Shown here: piece after piece, positions 49,801-60,745 of the stretch
Position numbering within the stretch: position 1 is the first letter of the stretch
Layout of the letters: every line of letters begins with the position of its first letter
NCBI GenBank assembly: GCA_024336345.1
Contig: JANFOG010000009.1
Span: forward strand, 1,364,001 to 1,428,000
DNA from: Mariannaea sp. PMI_226
Lineage: Eukaryota > Ascomycota > Sordariomycetes > Hypocreales > Nectriaceae
Length of the DNA stretch: 64,000 nt
Direction of reading: 5' to 3'
The notes under the pieces: model-generated
Told to the model about the DNA's origin: nothing
Databases searched by the model: none
What the model saw: the letters and a program-made list of their open reading frames with translations, nothing else
Program-made: the position numbers and the translations under genes

Positions 49801-51014
49801 ATCCGAGACGGCGTCTTCCGCAAGATGATCCCCTTTGCCCGCAAGGTATCGCCATTGGCGGATACCTCTGTATATTCGGTCGACGTTTCGTCCCTGCGCG
49901 ACTGGCTGGATGAATTGGGTACCGGTGAGATGACAGGCGAACACGTCAGCCTATTCGGAGACATGAAAGAGTTGCACAATATCTGTGCTACGGCAGCACG
50001 GCATATTGAGCTAGAAATCGCAAATTTACTGCGTCAGGGGCAAGTGATGGAAGACTCGGGGACAATTGCGTCCCTAAGACTTGAACGACTTGTCTATGCG
50101 CTACCTGACTTTATAGATCGGACGGCTTGGATGTTTTGGACTAGCATCTTGGCTGAATGTCCTCTTCTTCAGCATGCCAAGGTCATCCCCCAATCTTTTG
50201 CAGTCGTGCAGTATTTCCTTGACAATGGTCTGTTGTTTCCGAATTATGAAGACCTGGAGCAAAATATCCAAATTCCAATAGTTGTTCTGAACTGTGGTGA
50301 GATGCTTGTGGATTGCATTCCATACTATTTGCAAAAAGTTTCGCCCAGTTTTGTCAAGATCACTGAATCTCCGTCTTCATACATGGCCGAGTTGACTGGG
50401 TAAGGACGTGCATCCCGTTCCTCTGTGTTTCATACGATCAAGGCACTGACAGATATTTCAGCCTCAAGCATGTTCAAGCTGAATTTGCAAAACTTGTAGA
50501 AGGTCAACTGAAGCAAATGACACGCGAGCTGCGTCGCAGAATTGACAACGCGACAATGGAGAAACTCGTAGAGTCCTGCTGCGAGCAGTTCCAACAAAAT
50601 ATTTTCCCACATTTCGAAAATAACGGCAGAGAATGGACAGTCGAGTTTGAAATGCCCCAGACCATCCCGGGTCTCCAGCACGGTCGGCTAAAGTTTAGTA
50701 ATGCTGAGATGCTGAAGTGCTTCGAGCCGAGTACGAGGATGATAACAACGATGCTGCTAAGAACAGTACAAAAATTCAAATATAACGTTTCAGTGAGTTC
50801 TCTCCGTTTATTTACTCAAGACTGCTGCTGATTTTCGAAATAGAGCATTCTCCTTTCTGGTCCGTACTTAAAGTCGAAGTACCTCAGGGACGAACTGAAA
50901 GAGGTGACTGATAGACTGTGGTTTAAATACGGTATTCTGAAGAGCGTTCCCTATGAAGCGAATTATGAGGACGTATGTGTACCCGGCGTTTGGTCTCACG
51001 CGATTTCAAGTTAA
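46806..51014 (+). CDS. STAND-type N-domain, TPR and degenerate Hsp70-like protein
   Basis: Exons are 46806-46862, 46958-47362, 47458-50399, 50462-50792 and 50844-51014, giving about 1,301 residues. Residues 1-200 match the helical N-terminal domain of fungal NLR/STAND proteins (MDPPSIATSAATLARTAG, then LLESVKTVV). Residues 309-450 form TPR-like helical pairs (YAKTEQCLRLALERS, WSLAEAIL). A Ser/Pro-rich disordered linker follows to about 830. The rest reads as an HSPA12-type Hsp70 fold: FVGVCIGFETPTSIILR (phosphate 1 position), IPIVVLNCGEMLVDCIPYY (phosphate 2 position, near 1094) and SILLSGPYLKSKYLRDEL (near 1246). The usual DxGTT and DGGGTxD residues are lost, so ATPase activity is doubtful. 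The exon 2/3 junction has an alternative differing by one residue, and a gtatgt donor at 50974 could extend the C-terminus. Role inferred only: signalling or non-self recognition. Confidence 0.82.
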
Positions 51015-51500
51015 ACCATGGATATATGAGCCGAGGCCTATGGTTTAGTCAAGTATGAAGGAGACTTTCACTGGCACTCATAAGGACAAATATGCCATGT
51101 CCTGGATATTTGATACATGTTCAGAACACAGAGAAGTGTCTAACAGTGAACACCCCCTCAGACTCATGTATTATTTCCTCAAATAAACGGCAAAGGAACT
51201 TCTAATCCAACTTGATTTTATTGCTCATACTACTATCAGGAGGCACATGAGTGGCGGATTCAGGATGAGGAAAACGTGGTTGTTGAAGCGATAGTTATCA
51301 GCCCTGCCGTCAAATAAGAAATATAATCGAGAGGGGCGTCTTGGATCTTGGATCGGTTCGACAGCGAGGGCCAACGAACCAAAGTTATGTGCCTAAAGAA
51401 ACAGTAAAATAGTACATGGAGGTAGCTTAGCTGTGTAGAATGTTGATAATGGTGATAAATTGTGATAAGCTCTATGTTCCAATAGCCCTACAGGGGGGCT
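51015..51500. other. Convergent 3' intergenic region
   Basis: Between the 3' ends of the STAND-N/Hsp70-like gene and the cupin gene. A further exon of the former could lie at about 51049-51183. No other gene is seen. Confidence 0.4.
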
Positions 51501-52085
51501 CTAGCAACCCTGCGGCTCCCAACCCTCAGGTTGAAGCACCTCTCCGCTAACCTCAAATCCTGGAGCAACTTGGGGTGGTAACTGTTAGCACAATCAAAAT
51601 TCCTGAACCCGAAAACGTACAGTATCTTGCTTACCAGTAGTTCCAACAAGGGTATACTCTCCGAGACTCCTGCTACGTTGCCACTCGCCCCGGTTCACTA
51701 CTGCCTGCGGTCTCTGACCCTTGCACAGGTCTGGGCCCAAAATATGGTCCCTCACGCAGCTACCATTATTATAGGATAGACTAAGAATCAACGGTGCTCC
51801 CGCATAATAGTGCCACACCTCGGAAGCATCTAGCTTATGCCAGAGTGAGTAGCCTGCAGCCCCATCGAGGAGGTAGTATATAGCCGTGCTGACGGAACGA
51901 TTGCTGTTTCCGACGGTCACTGGATCCCGAAAGGTTTCAACGAAGTAGCCTTTCTCGGTAGAGGGTTGAAGGTTAAGCTGCTGGATGACTTCCGCTGCAG
52001 ACGCATAATCATGCCCTCGCGTGCGCAAGGTTTCTGGGAGGTGCAGGGCCGAGCAGAGCGGCAATAGGAATATTGAGAAACGCAT
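51501..52085 (-). CDS. Secreted DUF985 (Cupin_5) protein
   Basis: Exons (minus) are 52085-51635 and 51568-51501, giving 172 residues. The frame extends upstream of 52085, but the internal ATG opens a classic signal peptide (MRFSIFLLPLCSALHLP), so that start is chosen. The cupin core is clear: AAEVIQQLNLQPSTEKGYFVE, TAIYYLLDGAAGYSLWHKLDASEVWHYYAG and LSLSYNNGS, then VVNRGEWQRSRSLGEYTLVGTT. Splicing at gtaagc..ccaag joins to VAPGFE, the conserved family C-terminus. DUF985 (PF06172) proteins are small cupins; a few are epimerase-like, most lack a known reaction. The signal peptide implies export, which is unusual for this mostly cytosolic family. Neighbours give no functional hint. Confidence 0.85.
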
Positions 52086-52655
52086 GGGCCGAAGCAGGGT
52101 ACTGGATACCTCTAGGATGATTTGGAACTGGACAATAATGCAATAGTTTTTGTATTTCCAAGCTGCTTTATCCTCCTCTATATATATCAGCGTAAGCTCT
52201 CGTGGGGCGTAAGCTGCACAGAGCTCCCGGAGGAGTCGGACTGATTTAAGACAATGATGACGTATAAAGAGTGGGTGTGGCTGCAATCCTACGACCGAAT
52301 TCAGAATTGAGTAAGCGATCGGCCTGCTACCGAATACGACGTACATATAAGGGTAACATAACATCTAGATCGTCATTAATGTGTTGCGAGGCAATTTAGC
52401 TATGGAAAGCATCGTCTTAAACCCGTGATTCAACTATTCCGTGTGCCTGTGAAAGACCTTAGTATAGTTGTGAAGATCCCCAAAGCGAGGTTCATTTTGC
52501 TCAAGACAAATAATCAAAGATCAGGCATCATGAAATTTTGCAGCTTTCTTTGAAGGGGCTACGAGAGCATTAAATGGTTAGTAATGGCAGTTTTTTTCAG
52601 ACTTGAAGCTGTCAACCGGCAGCCCTCTTGATGCCTTCGGAACGGTGAAGCCATC
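52086..52655. other. Intergenic, promoter of the cupin gene
   Basis: No gene-like frame besides the 5' extension of the cupin frame, which is judged leader sequence. Confidence 0.5.
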
Positions 52656-52774
52656 ACATACGACCACAGCTCTTAGAGAATACTGGATCCCGTCTGCTCT
52701 CCGAGCGTCAAGCTAAGAAGCGGTAGATTAGTACTCGGGTCGGTGACGACCGGGGAATCCCTACTGTTGTATGT
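52656..52774 (+). rRNA. 5S ribosomal RNA, divergent copy 1
   Basis: 119 nt beginning ACATACGACCACAG and ending GTTGTATGT, which pair to form helix I exactly as in ascomycete 5S rRNA. The ATCCCGTCTGCTC loop and GGGAATCC segment match 5S landmarks, while the rest differs much from the common Hypocreales sequence. Helices II and V can be drawn fully paired (52672-52676 with 52713-52717; 52721-52726 with 52761-52766). A T5 pol III terminator follows at 52782-52786. The internal control region is within the gene. Variant 5S genes dispersed in the genome are normal in filamentous ascomycetes; a non-transcribed relic cannot be excluded. Confidence 0.82.
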
Positions 52775-52874
52775 CTTTCTCTTTTTGGTGCTTCTACTAG
52801 TCTTTTTTTTCTTTTATCATCTTGTGCTTTGCTGGTGCGGCTACTTTTGAGCCGCATTGTGTCTCACCTCCAAG

Positions 52875-52993
52875 ACATACGACCACAGCTCTCAGAAAAT
52901 ACTGGATCCCGTCTGCTCTCCGAGCGTCAAGCTGAGAAGCGGCGAATTAGTACTCGGGTCGGTGACGACCGGGGAATCCTCGCTGTTGTATGT
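52875..52993 (+). rRNA. 5S ribosomal RNA, divergent copy 2
   Basis: 119 nt, in tandem with copy 1 (start-to-start 219 nt), differing at nine positions. Eight of the nine fall in four base pairs and keep pairing: one in helix II (52893 with 52934) and three adjacent in helix V (52943-52945 with 52980-52982). The ninth (G to A) lies in a loop. A T5 terminator is at 52999-53003. The flanks of the two copies are unrelated, so this is an old tandem pair and not a recent duplication. The preserved pairing argues that both copies have been under RNA-level selection. Confidence 0.82.
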
Positions 52994-53987
52994 CTTTCTT
53001 TTTGCTTAATTCTCTAAGTTTTGTTTTATTTTGGTCTTGGCCTATCTGGTCTCTGAAAGGGAGGAGATTGAAGAGGTGATACAACTTTTCCAGCGGCTAC
53101 CGTCGTTCATTCGAAGATGCGTGTCGGTTGTCCGCGCCGTGGACGTAGGATCAATATAAATAATCAATAAACAAGTACAGCCTAAATAGATTGTAGTTGA
53201 TTTAATGCATAGTCCTATTACAATTCGTCAATTCGTTCTGCTGATACTTCAATCACCGTCGCGGTTCGGGAGATTCGATGATACACCAGTGGCGATCTAG
53301 TCAACAAGGCATTCCTTGTATACCAACTAGTATCGCATCAATTCCATGATACCCGACTGTGAAATCATTCATTCCTGGATCATTCCTAAGAAAATGTTTC
53401 CAATGTTGAGAAAGGATGGTATGTGCTGGAAACGATTTATATGCTCCCGGAAGCTGGGACTTGAATGATGTCTGGGTATAAGGCATGCAGAAGTGCCCCA
53501 ACCCGGCCATTACTCAGTAGGTAAGCTGGGGAGGTGATACTCATGCATCAGATGGCGGCTTTTTTGTTAGGGAGGCCCGTCTTCCTGATTGTTTTTGCTC
53601 AGCATATGAATTAATCCCATTTTGCATCAACGCACAAAGATGTTATGAACAATGGACATGAAGAAAGCTTACCTCGATATCCATTCGCCAACTCCTCAAT
53701 CTTTCTACACCAACGGAAATACTACGCAAATACGGAGATACGCAGTGGAGGCCGACTGATGCTAATTGGCCCTGGCGTAAAGGATGCGGATACCATAGTA
53801 AGGATGATCCATTTTAGGGACCGTCTCTATCTCCGATAGCTCATCCCCGGCCACACTGTCATCTCCGAGTCCGATTTTTCTTCTTTTCTCAGACACTTTT
53901 CGCGACAGCTGGGATCTTGGTTACCATATCAAACTGTGCAACGCGGGTCCTGTGTCTCCGATTGTCTTACTTTTTTCTCACTTGAAG
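52994..53987. other. Intergenic, promoter of the Zn2Cys6 gene
   Basis: No supported gene. A 64-codon plus-strand frame near 53645 has no features. The last few hundred bases are the upstream region of the transcription factor. Confidence 0.5.
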
Positions 53988-55996
53988 ATGACTCCATCGG
54001 CTGCGTTGGAGAAATCAAGTCCGATTATCCCCAATTCTCAAGGGGTGACCCGAGAACTGAAGCGCCGCTCTCGGAAACCTGTGAGTTGTGAGCCTTGCAG
54101 ACACTCAAAACTCCGATGCGATCGCCGACTGCCTTGTGCCACTTGTTTACGAAGGGGATGGCAAGATTCTTGTGCATATGGGGCAACCCGTACGGAATCT
54201 ATCCGCCCGCCTCATCGTAGAAGAGGTCGGCCTACTACTGCTGTTCAGGCCGTCCCTCAGCCACAGCAAGCTCAGCTCATCGAGTCCTCGGAGTCAGCCT
54301 CACCTCGAAGCCAAAGTCCAGAACCAATCCACCATCGATGGGATAATATTCTAAGTCGACCGCCACTTGGAAAGAATGCTCCAATTCTCACAACGACTAT
54401 TCCGTTCACTCTGTCCTTTGGACCGATTGGACCGACACCGGAGCTGCTTGCTTTGCTCCCTCCGGATAACGTCTGCGAATATCTAGTTTCTCGATACTTT
54501 GCACACCTTTGTCCTCTCTTTCACATATTACACGGCCCAACGTTCCAGAAACAGTACTCGGCTTTCCTGCAGGACCGTCAACGAGTAGATTTATCATGGC
54601 TAGCCTTGCTTTTCGCCATCTGCTCATTGACTCTGAAAACAACCGAGCCCAATGATTCCGCATTGACAGAACTGTGGCAGACGCCATCCTCTCCTAAAGA
54701 CCTGCCATCCATGTCTCAACAATGCCGAAACGCTGCTATGATGGCGCTGTCTCAAGACCATTTCCTAGTCCGACACAACCTCAACACTCTCGAAGCAATA
54801 CTGGTCCTAGTCCATACTATCTCCGACAGTGAGGGTGCCGAGTACGGGTGGGTTTTACTTGGGAACGCATTGAATATTGGAATTGCTCTCCGCTGCCATT
54901 CATCCCCAGCCGAGCTCAACTGTATAGAAAGAGAAAGACGCCGTCGTTGCTGGGCAGGGATCTTGATTCTCCATACATACCAAGCCCTCCTGTTTCGCGA
55001 TACGGATTTATCTTTCCTCTGCAACATGAAATTTACAATGCCAGCCGAGGTCAACGACAATGATATCTTAGAAGATGAAATCATACAGTCACCGAGCCAT
55101 GTTGCATCAGTTCAACTTACGCAAATGTCTCTTATGAGATTCCAAATCGGTCTGTTTCAACTGTCAACTCAGATATGTAACCATATCTCTGGCCCTGATC
55201 GACTAAGCGAAGAGTTGTTGACCCATTTCGATTCCGCCGTATTGGCAGAGCAGCAGCGATGGGACTCGGTGTATTTGGTTCACGGTGCTCGAAGTATTAT
55301 AGACACCGCCAGCTACGCACATTGGTGTCTCTTACAAACCTTTGCGCACCAGTTGTATCTGCTGCTGCACCGCCCATTCCACAACTCTCGATCTACCCAA
55401 TTTCGTCCTGAGTCTAGGGACAGGTGTGTCAAGTCAAGCCTAGCTTTGATGAATATACACCGTGAATTCTATGAGCTCCCCAGACTTAAATCCTATCGCT
55501 GGTTGGTAAACGGAAGCATAAGCTGCAATGCGCTGCACGGAGCTGTTGCATTGACTTCATGCCTGCTCGATATGCCCAATGATTCCGACTTTACGGAACA
55601 CATTCCTGTCATTGATGCCACTGTACTTCGGCTGGAGAAGCTTCGAACGAATAGCCCAGCTTGTGCCAGCGTCTATCCTATTCTGCGTCATTTACGGTAA
55701 GTAGCATCCCAAACTGCCAATGCCCAATGCCTAAATGGAAAATTAACATGCATCAGCTCTCGACTTTCTCGACAAGACCCAGCACCATCTCCTAGTCGAG
55801 AAACCGCCGAAAGTAAATTTGACGACTGGGTTACCAGCATTGATTGGTTCAGGCCTGAAGACATAGACTGGGTTAGTAATTCATACCGTATTTGAAGCCA
55901 ATCATGGAGAATGGAAGAGCTGACTCAAGATAGGACTTTTGGAATGGAGACTATTCAACCTTACTAAGCGATGATCACCAAACTGCAGTATTTTAA
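53988..55996 (+). CDS. Zn2Cys6 fungal transcription factor
   Basis: Exons are 53988-55696, 55757-55871 and 55934-55996, giving 628 residues. The ATG is MTPSAALEKSS. Residues about 30-65 carry the binuclear zinc cluster CEPCRHSKLRCDRRLPCATC...C (C-x2-C-x6-C-x5-C-x2-C-x8-C) with flanking basic RELKRRSRK and PPHRRRGRP. A Fungal_trans-type middle homology region follows (YFAHLCPLFHILHGPTFQKQY, IALRCHSSPAE, ERERRRRCWAGILI). The third exon is inferred from a 62-nt intron with a gctgac branch site; it turns a short tail into IDWDFWNGDYSTLLSDD. Without it the protein ends at 55895. Nuclear DNA-binding regulator; the target genes are unknown. The nearest genes are the cupin to the left and the arrestin to the right. 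Confidence 0.92.
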
Positions 55997-56833
55997 TCAT
56001 ATTGAGCGGATCTTGGTACTGAGTTGGCAGAGATCCTTTGAACAGGGATACTTGAGGGTAGTTATGAAACGTAGACCACAATATACTGTAGAACACGCGT
56101 GGGGACGTTACAGGTGTGGCAACTAGAGGGCTAGTGCAATAGATAGCAGTCTTAAATAATGCCCAATAGTAACGGCATATCCCGCCTTGATGATTCATTT
56201 AGAGACCTTAGTACTGAACAAAGATGGCTGTGACGTAGATTATTTGATAGACAATACTTGTGCGGAAGCAGACAAGCCATCAACCAATAATCATCCCAGC
56301 CTCCATGCCACCCTTTTTATGGAAATAAGCTACTTTGCCAAGAGTTAATTTCATTTTGGGTTACATAGTTCTTTCTTTCAGAGCTAATGCTGCATCCTAT
56401 CAAGTTACACGGGGAGATCTCATCCGCGACTGGCGGGATGTGATACGGCGAGAAGGTGGCATCACGGCGTGGGCGTGAGATTAAGTAGTGATCTAATGAG
56501 CTTCTAGAAGACAAAACGCTTGGCCGCATTATTTCAGCTGTGTAGCTAAATTCAAAAAGGATGGGGAGTTTCTCCGATCTCCAATCTTTTAAACTCCGAA
56601 TCAATCCCAATTCCATAGTACTCCGTCTCATCAAGAGGACCAACGATGGTGGTGGCTCCAGGCTCTGAATCTCGATGTGGTGCTTGAGCACGCCCTTTTT
56701 GATATGTACATTGGGACCAGCCCATCAAAATTCAGGCTTGCCGTTAGTTGGTATAAAACTCCTCTGTCATTAATCATAAAACTCCATCCCAGCAATGCCC
56801 GTTTCAACTGTAGTACGGGCGGCTTCCTCAACT
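55997..56833. other. Convergent 3' intergenic region
   Basis: Between the transcription factor and the arrestin gene. Short overlapping frames only. Confidence 0.5.
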
Positions 56834-58140
56834 TCAACATAGGCTGTAAGCTGGCGGAGGAGAAGTGGGAATAGCATTATAATCGTTCAAGAAATCGCCC
56901 TTGCAGTACTTGGGTGGAATCTGGATACCTTCAGAAAGCACATTCCGAGTCCCACTGGCACTCTTTTCTTTGTTCTTCAAAAAGATACCCCAACCATTGA
57001 CTGGTAACTCAGGGGATGTAAAGAGGATAATAGGCATCGATATCTCGTACTATAGACCGAGTTAGCTCTCTAGTATCAGTCAAATGTTGGCATGATGACA
57101 TACCTCTGACACAGTCCCGTCTTCTCCCAGCAGCGTTGCTGCGAAGTGTAACGTGTGATCAACTGAAATTCCAGAAACAGCAAAGTCAGGAGAACACTCT
57201 CTGACGACTTTGGGCAAAGGTAGGCACAGCTTCCAGTTTTGCGTCTCCCCATCTCTATTTTCCAGGTCCAATTGCCATCTAGAAACGATCTTCTGCCCTT
57301 GGTAGATGAGCGGACCTGTAATAGATTTGTCGTGTATCTTATGATGCTCTCGTAAATAGAACATCGCACCCATAATTGTGGCTCCGTGTTGAATTCTTGT
57401 AATCTGAGCGTCGATAGGTATAAGTCCGCCTAGAGCTATCGCTTGGTGCCGTAGTGAAATGCTGTATGCAATCTTCTCACACCAGCTGCCTTGTGCTGTC
57501 ACGGGATCCATCAGCTCGTATGAGGACTCCTGAGGGCAGCGAATGATTCGGATAGGAACATAATCTTGGAAATCTTCGGAGCCATCCTCCTTTAGTATTG
57601 CAGCCTCTAATCTGTATGTGATCGCGCAGCGACCACATCCTCTGAATGATTCTTCTTGGTTTCCTCGAATGAGCAGCTCAAAGGGCCATTCATAATTGCT
57701 ACCGTGCGCGGACGGTTCACCAGCTCGGCCCTGCGTCAAGAATGGTTCCCATTCATGCAAGACAAAGTCGCTTGTTTCCCATAGTGTGGAAGTGCATGCG
57801 CTGGCGAGATGGTCTCTATAGGAAAAGGCAATGAGTAAATTTGGCAGATGAAGAGATGAAATATTGTTCGTCGCTTACCCCATAGTGATTCGACCAGTCA
57901 TTTTGAGCCGAACACCCTTGATGCCTTCACCTTTGGGTAGAAACAAGACAACCTTGCCCCAAAGATACTGCCCCCGAGCCTCTTCTCCATATCCACTGAG
58001 GAAGACATGGTCGGAAGCGGGCCTTGAGACGAATTAGCCCGGGCGGAGGACTGGGAATAAATCCACCATTCTTCTGAGGCTTACCTTATTGTGGCGCGGG
58101 CTCGCGGCGTACCAGTAATTCGTGCTAGTAGTGACCGCAT
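56834..58140 (-). CDS. Arrestin-related trafficking adaptor (ART-like)
   Basis: Exons (minus) are 58140-58085, 58022-57879, 57815-57104 and 57049-56834, giving 375 residues. The first exons encode the arrestin N strand pattern: VFLSGYGEEARGQYLWGKVVLFL, then GIKGVRLKMTGRI, LWETSDFVLHEWEPFL and the N-lobe domain; exon 3 holds the arrestin C domain (ITYRLEAAIL, GGLIPIDAQITRI). The C-terminus ends PTSPPPAYSLC, containing PPxY, the motif by which ARTs bind WW domains of Rsp5-type ubiquitin ligases. ARTs link plasma-membrane transporters to ubiquitin and endocytosis. All three introns keep frame at consensus sites. The first exon (56 nt) is chosen from frame and splice sites and is the least certain. 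Confidence 0.85.
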
Positions 58141-59254
58141 GTGATGAGAAGTGACTGCAGTAAAATAAGGTAAATAAGGCTATAGATTGCAATCGGGCGA
58201 TGTGAGATCTCGGCGAAATCGTCGGTCAAAAATCGGATTGGAAGAACACAAGTGGGCGATGAACAAGGCCACTGCGAGGATTATAAGAGTTCAGGGATCC
58301 CGGCACGACAGACGCAGGAGGAGAAGGGGTGTACGACTAGATGGGTATAGCGTTTGTGATAAGGGATGCTTCCATTCCTTGAATGTGTGAGACTTTGAAA
58401 CCTGAACTGCGACGAAGGTTGTATGACTACGAGCGTATGTTCCCTTTATATCCTGTCCCGCCCTTTGACCGACAATCTTTTTTTTTCCTTGGCCATCATA
58501 AGCGGAGTCTATTGCCGAAAGAATACGTAAGATTTGGCCTCGTTTTTCCCTGACAATGCTGCCTTCGCCTGGCTAGAGAGCTCAATCACTTCATGGCAGA
58601 ACCAATCCAACGATGCCGTGCTCAAGCTGAATCGGAGTCGGGATTGGGTGGGACCGGAGATATGTGTGGGGGGGCAGCATTTCTTCTTTTTGACTAGGAC
58701 ATGTCAGAATCGGAGACTTGGTGTGGTCGGAGAACACGTCATGGGAGGTCCAGATGACCGTAGATCAGCCCAGACTCTTAGTTTGGGTTGCATGATCCAA
58801 GAACAAACAGGAATGGCGCACCTAATGAGCTTGAACATAGTTGGGCCACGCTCTCCACCGTGCCGTAATCCCGCATCAACCGGCACCGATTCTGTGGGCG
58901 ACTACCACGTCTGTATAAAGCTACAGACGCCCTGCCACAAGCCGGAGACTCTCTTCTGGTTCAGCTCGGCGCATGCAGCGCCTGGTGTGCCGAGGGTGAT
59001 TGATATGGAGCTTCCCAGGCTGCGTTATCGCTATTTGCATGTACGGATAGTGGACAATAGCTTTGACACCAATGCTTCTGGTTGTAGCCCATTGATTGGC
59101 CCTTTCATGAGACCAACGTGCCTCTTATAACTTAGCATAACGCCATTTGAGAGATAAGGTATTGGCAAACGAAATTTAAAATGTCCATTTGCCTTAGCTA
59201 AGGAATGATAACGACTCTTGATTTTGACATCTCCATTTTTGCTTCCCCATAACC
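58141..59254. other. Intergenic, promoter of the arrestin gene
   Basis: Holds a 198-codon plus-strand open frame (58534-59130) that lacks an ATG at its start and has no recognisable domain. Not called as a gene. Confidence 0.4.
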
Positions 59255-60745
59255 TCAAAGTGAGGGAATCTCGCCGCTGAGCACGAATTCTCCACCAATA
59301 TCCTTTTCTTTCGGTCTCCTAGGGATGCCATACCAACACCCCAGCATGACTATGTACAGGAAAAGACATATTGGGTGCAGAATAAACGTGCCGATAACCT
59401 CTGCAAGGAGCCCGGTCATGAATGGGGCCGCTGCGCCCCCCAGGCTGCCGACGGCGGTAATTGTTCCCATTCCCCTAAGCCGGTACTCTCTTGGCATATT
59501 CTCCATAAGAAGAGCCGCTGCGCATGGGTAAATTGGTCCAAGCATGATACCTACAATAGCCGTGGCGACTGCATTGCCAATGATATTTGGCACAAGCCAT
59601 ATTAGAAGCTGAAAGGTTAGTGCCACGATAGTAAGTCCATAAACAAAAGGCTTCTCGCCCCAAAGCAGTGCAAGACTTGATAAAGCAAATCGACCGACAG
59701 TAATCCCGCCCCAAAAGCCGGCTGAAACAAATCCAACGGAAAGAGGAGCGCCACCACGGGTGTCAATGAGGAACGAGATAATCCAACCAGAGATTGATAC
59801 CTCAACGCCTTGATAGGCAAAGATGAAAATAGCTCCGAGTATCATAACCCTCATACTCAGTGTCAAAGACGCTCCGCATAAAGCCAACTCTTGCCCCATA
59901 TTCTGATTTACTTTGATGACTTGGCTTGACTCGGTTTCATAGTTCCAGAACGACCACAAGCACAGGAAAAGGAGAATAATCGCGATACCGAAGTTGATAA
60001 AGTAGAACCGACTCCACAATGCAGCTTCGGAGTTCACAATCGGGGTTGCTATGAGCGGGCTAATCGTTCCGCCGAGACCGTAGCACCCATGGAGAAGTCC
60101 AAGGATGAGCGTCCTGTCCCGTAGGCTGCCGCAAAACAGATTGCCTAATGCTATATTGATTGCGGCGCCGAAGCCAACAAAGCAGAAGCTGATCGGAATC
60201 AGAGGATAGGAGGCTGGCGCGAGTATCGGGATATATCCACAAACAATGACAAGATTTGCTATTCCGAGCATCTTGGCGCTGCCTAACCTTGCATGGAGGT
60301 CATGAATGAATATCGCTGCCAACATAAAGCCAACTGCTTGCCCCACGAATATTAGTGAAACAACGGCATACCCAATAGAATAATGACTTGAAGCGAGTTT
60401 TAGTCATCGAATTTTCCGAGAGCAGTCAAAGGAACTGAAAACGTACTTCTCTATATGTTGGAGCACCGCACCTGCTCCAGCATCATTGAAGCCATTAGCC
60501 AGACTAGCAAGGCACATAGCAGCAAATCGAGGCTTATTCGCAGGATCGCACACTCTTGGTATTTCCTCGGAAGATTCGATGGCGGATCTTGGATCAGAAG
60601 ACGCTCTCACAAAGTCACCAAGCGGAGTTGTGCTTTCGGTTTGGCGCAGAAAGACGGCTGTGTCAGACCAGTGTGGTCTCGTGAAGGCCGGGTGCGGTAA
60701 AGCCACTGACGGGTCATTTTGGGATAGGTCTCGGGTGTTGATCAT
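59255..60745 (-). CDS. MFS transporter, FucP/BSC6-like
   Basis: Exons (minus) are 60745-60447 and 60386-59255, giving 476 residues. A polar N-terminal tail of about 75 residues precedes the first helix (FAAMCLASLANGFNDAGAGAV), whose FNDA motif is typical of this MFS group. About eleven to twelve hydrophobic helices follow, with the loop motif IHDLHARLGSAKML after helix 2-3, GAAINIALGNLF, a central cytosolic stretch (NYETESSQVIKVNQN) and, in the C half, WIISFLIDTRGGAPLSVGFVSAGFWGGITVGR and LGPIYPCAAALLMENMPREYRLRGMGTITAVGSLGGAAAPF. The 60-nt intron keeps frame. Plasma-membrane or vacuolar solute transporter; the substrate is unknown. It is not obviously tied to its neighbours. Confidence 0.92.

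Noticed and set aside
58534..59130. 198-codon open frame on the plus strand
   Set aside because: It begins at a non-ATG codon, shows no domain or signal, and lies in the promoter side of a well-supported minus-strand gene.
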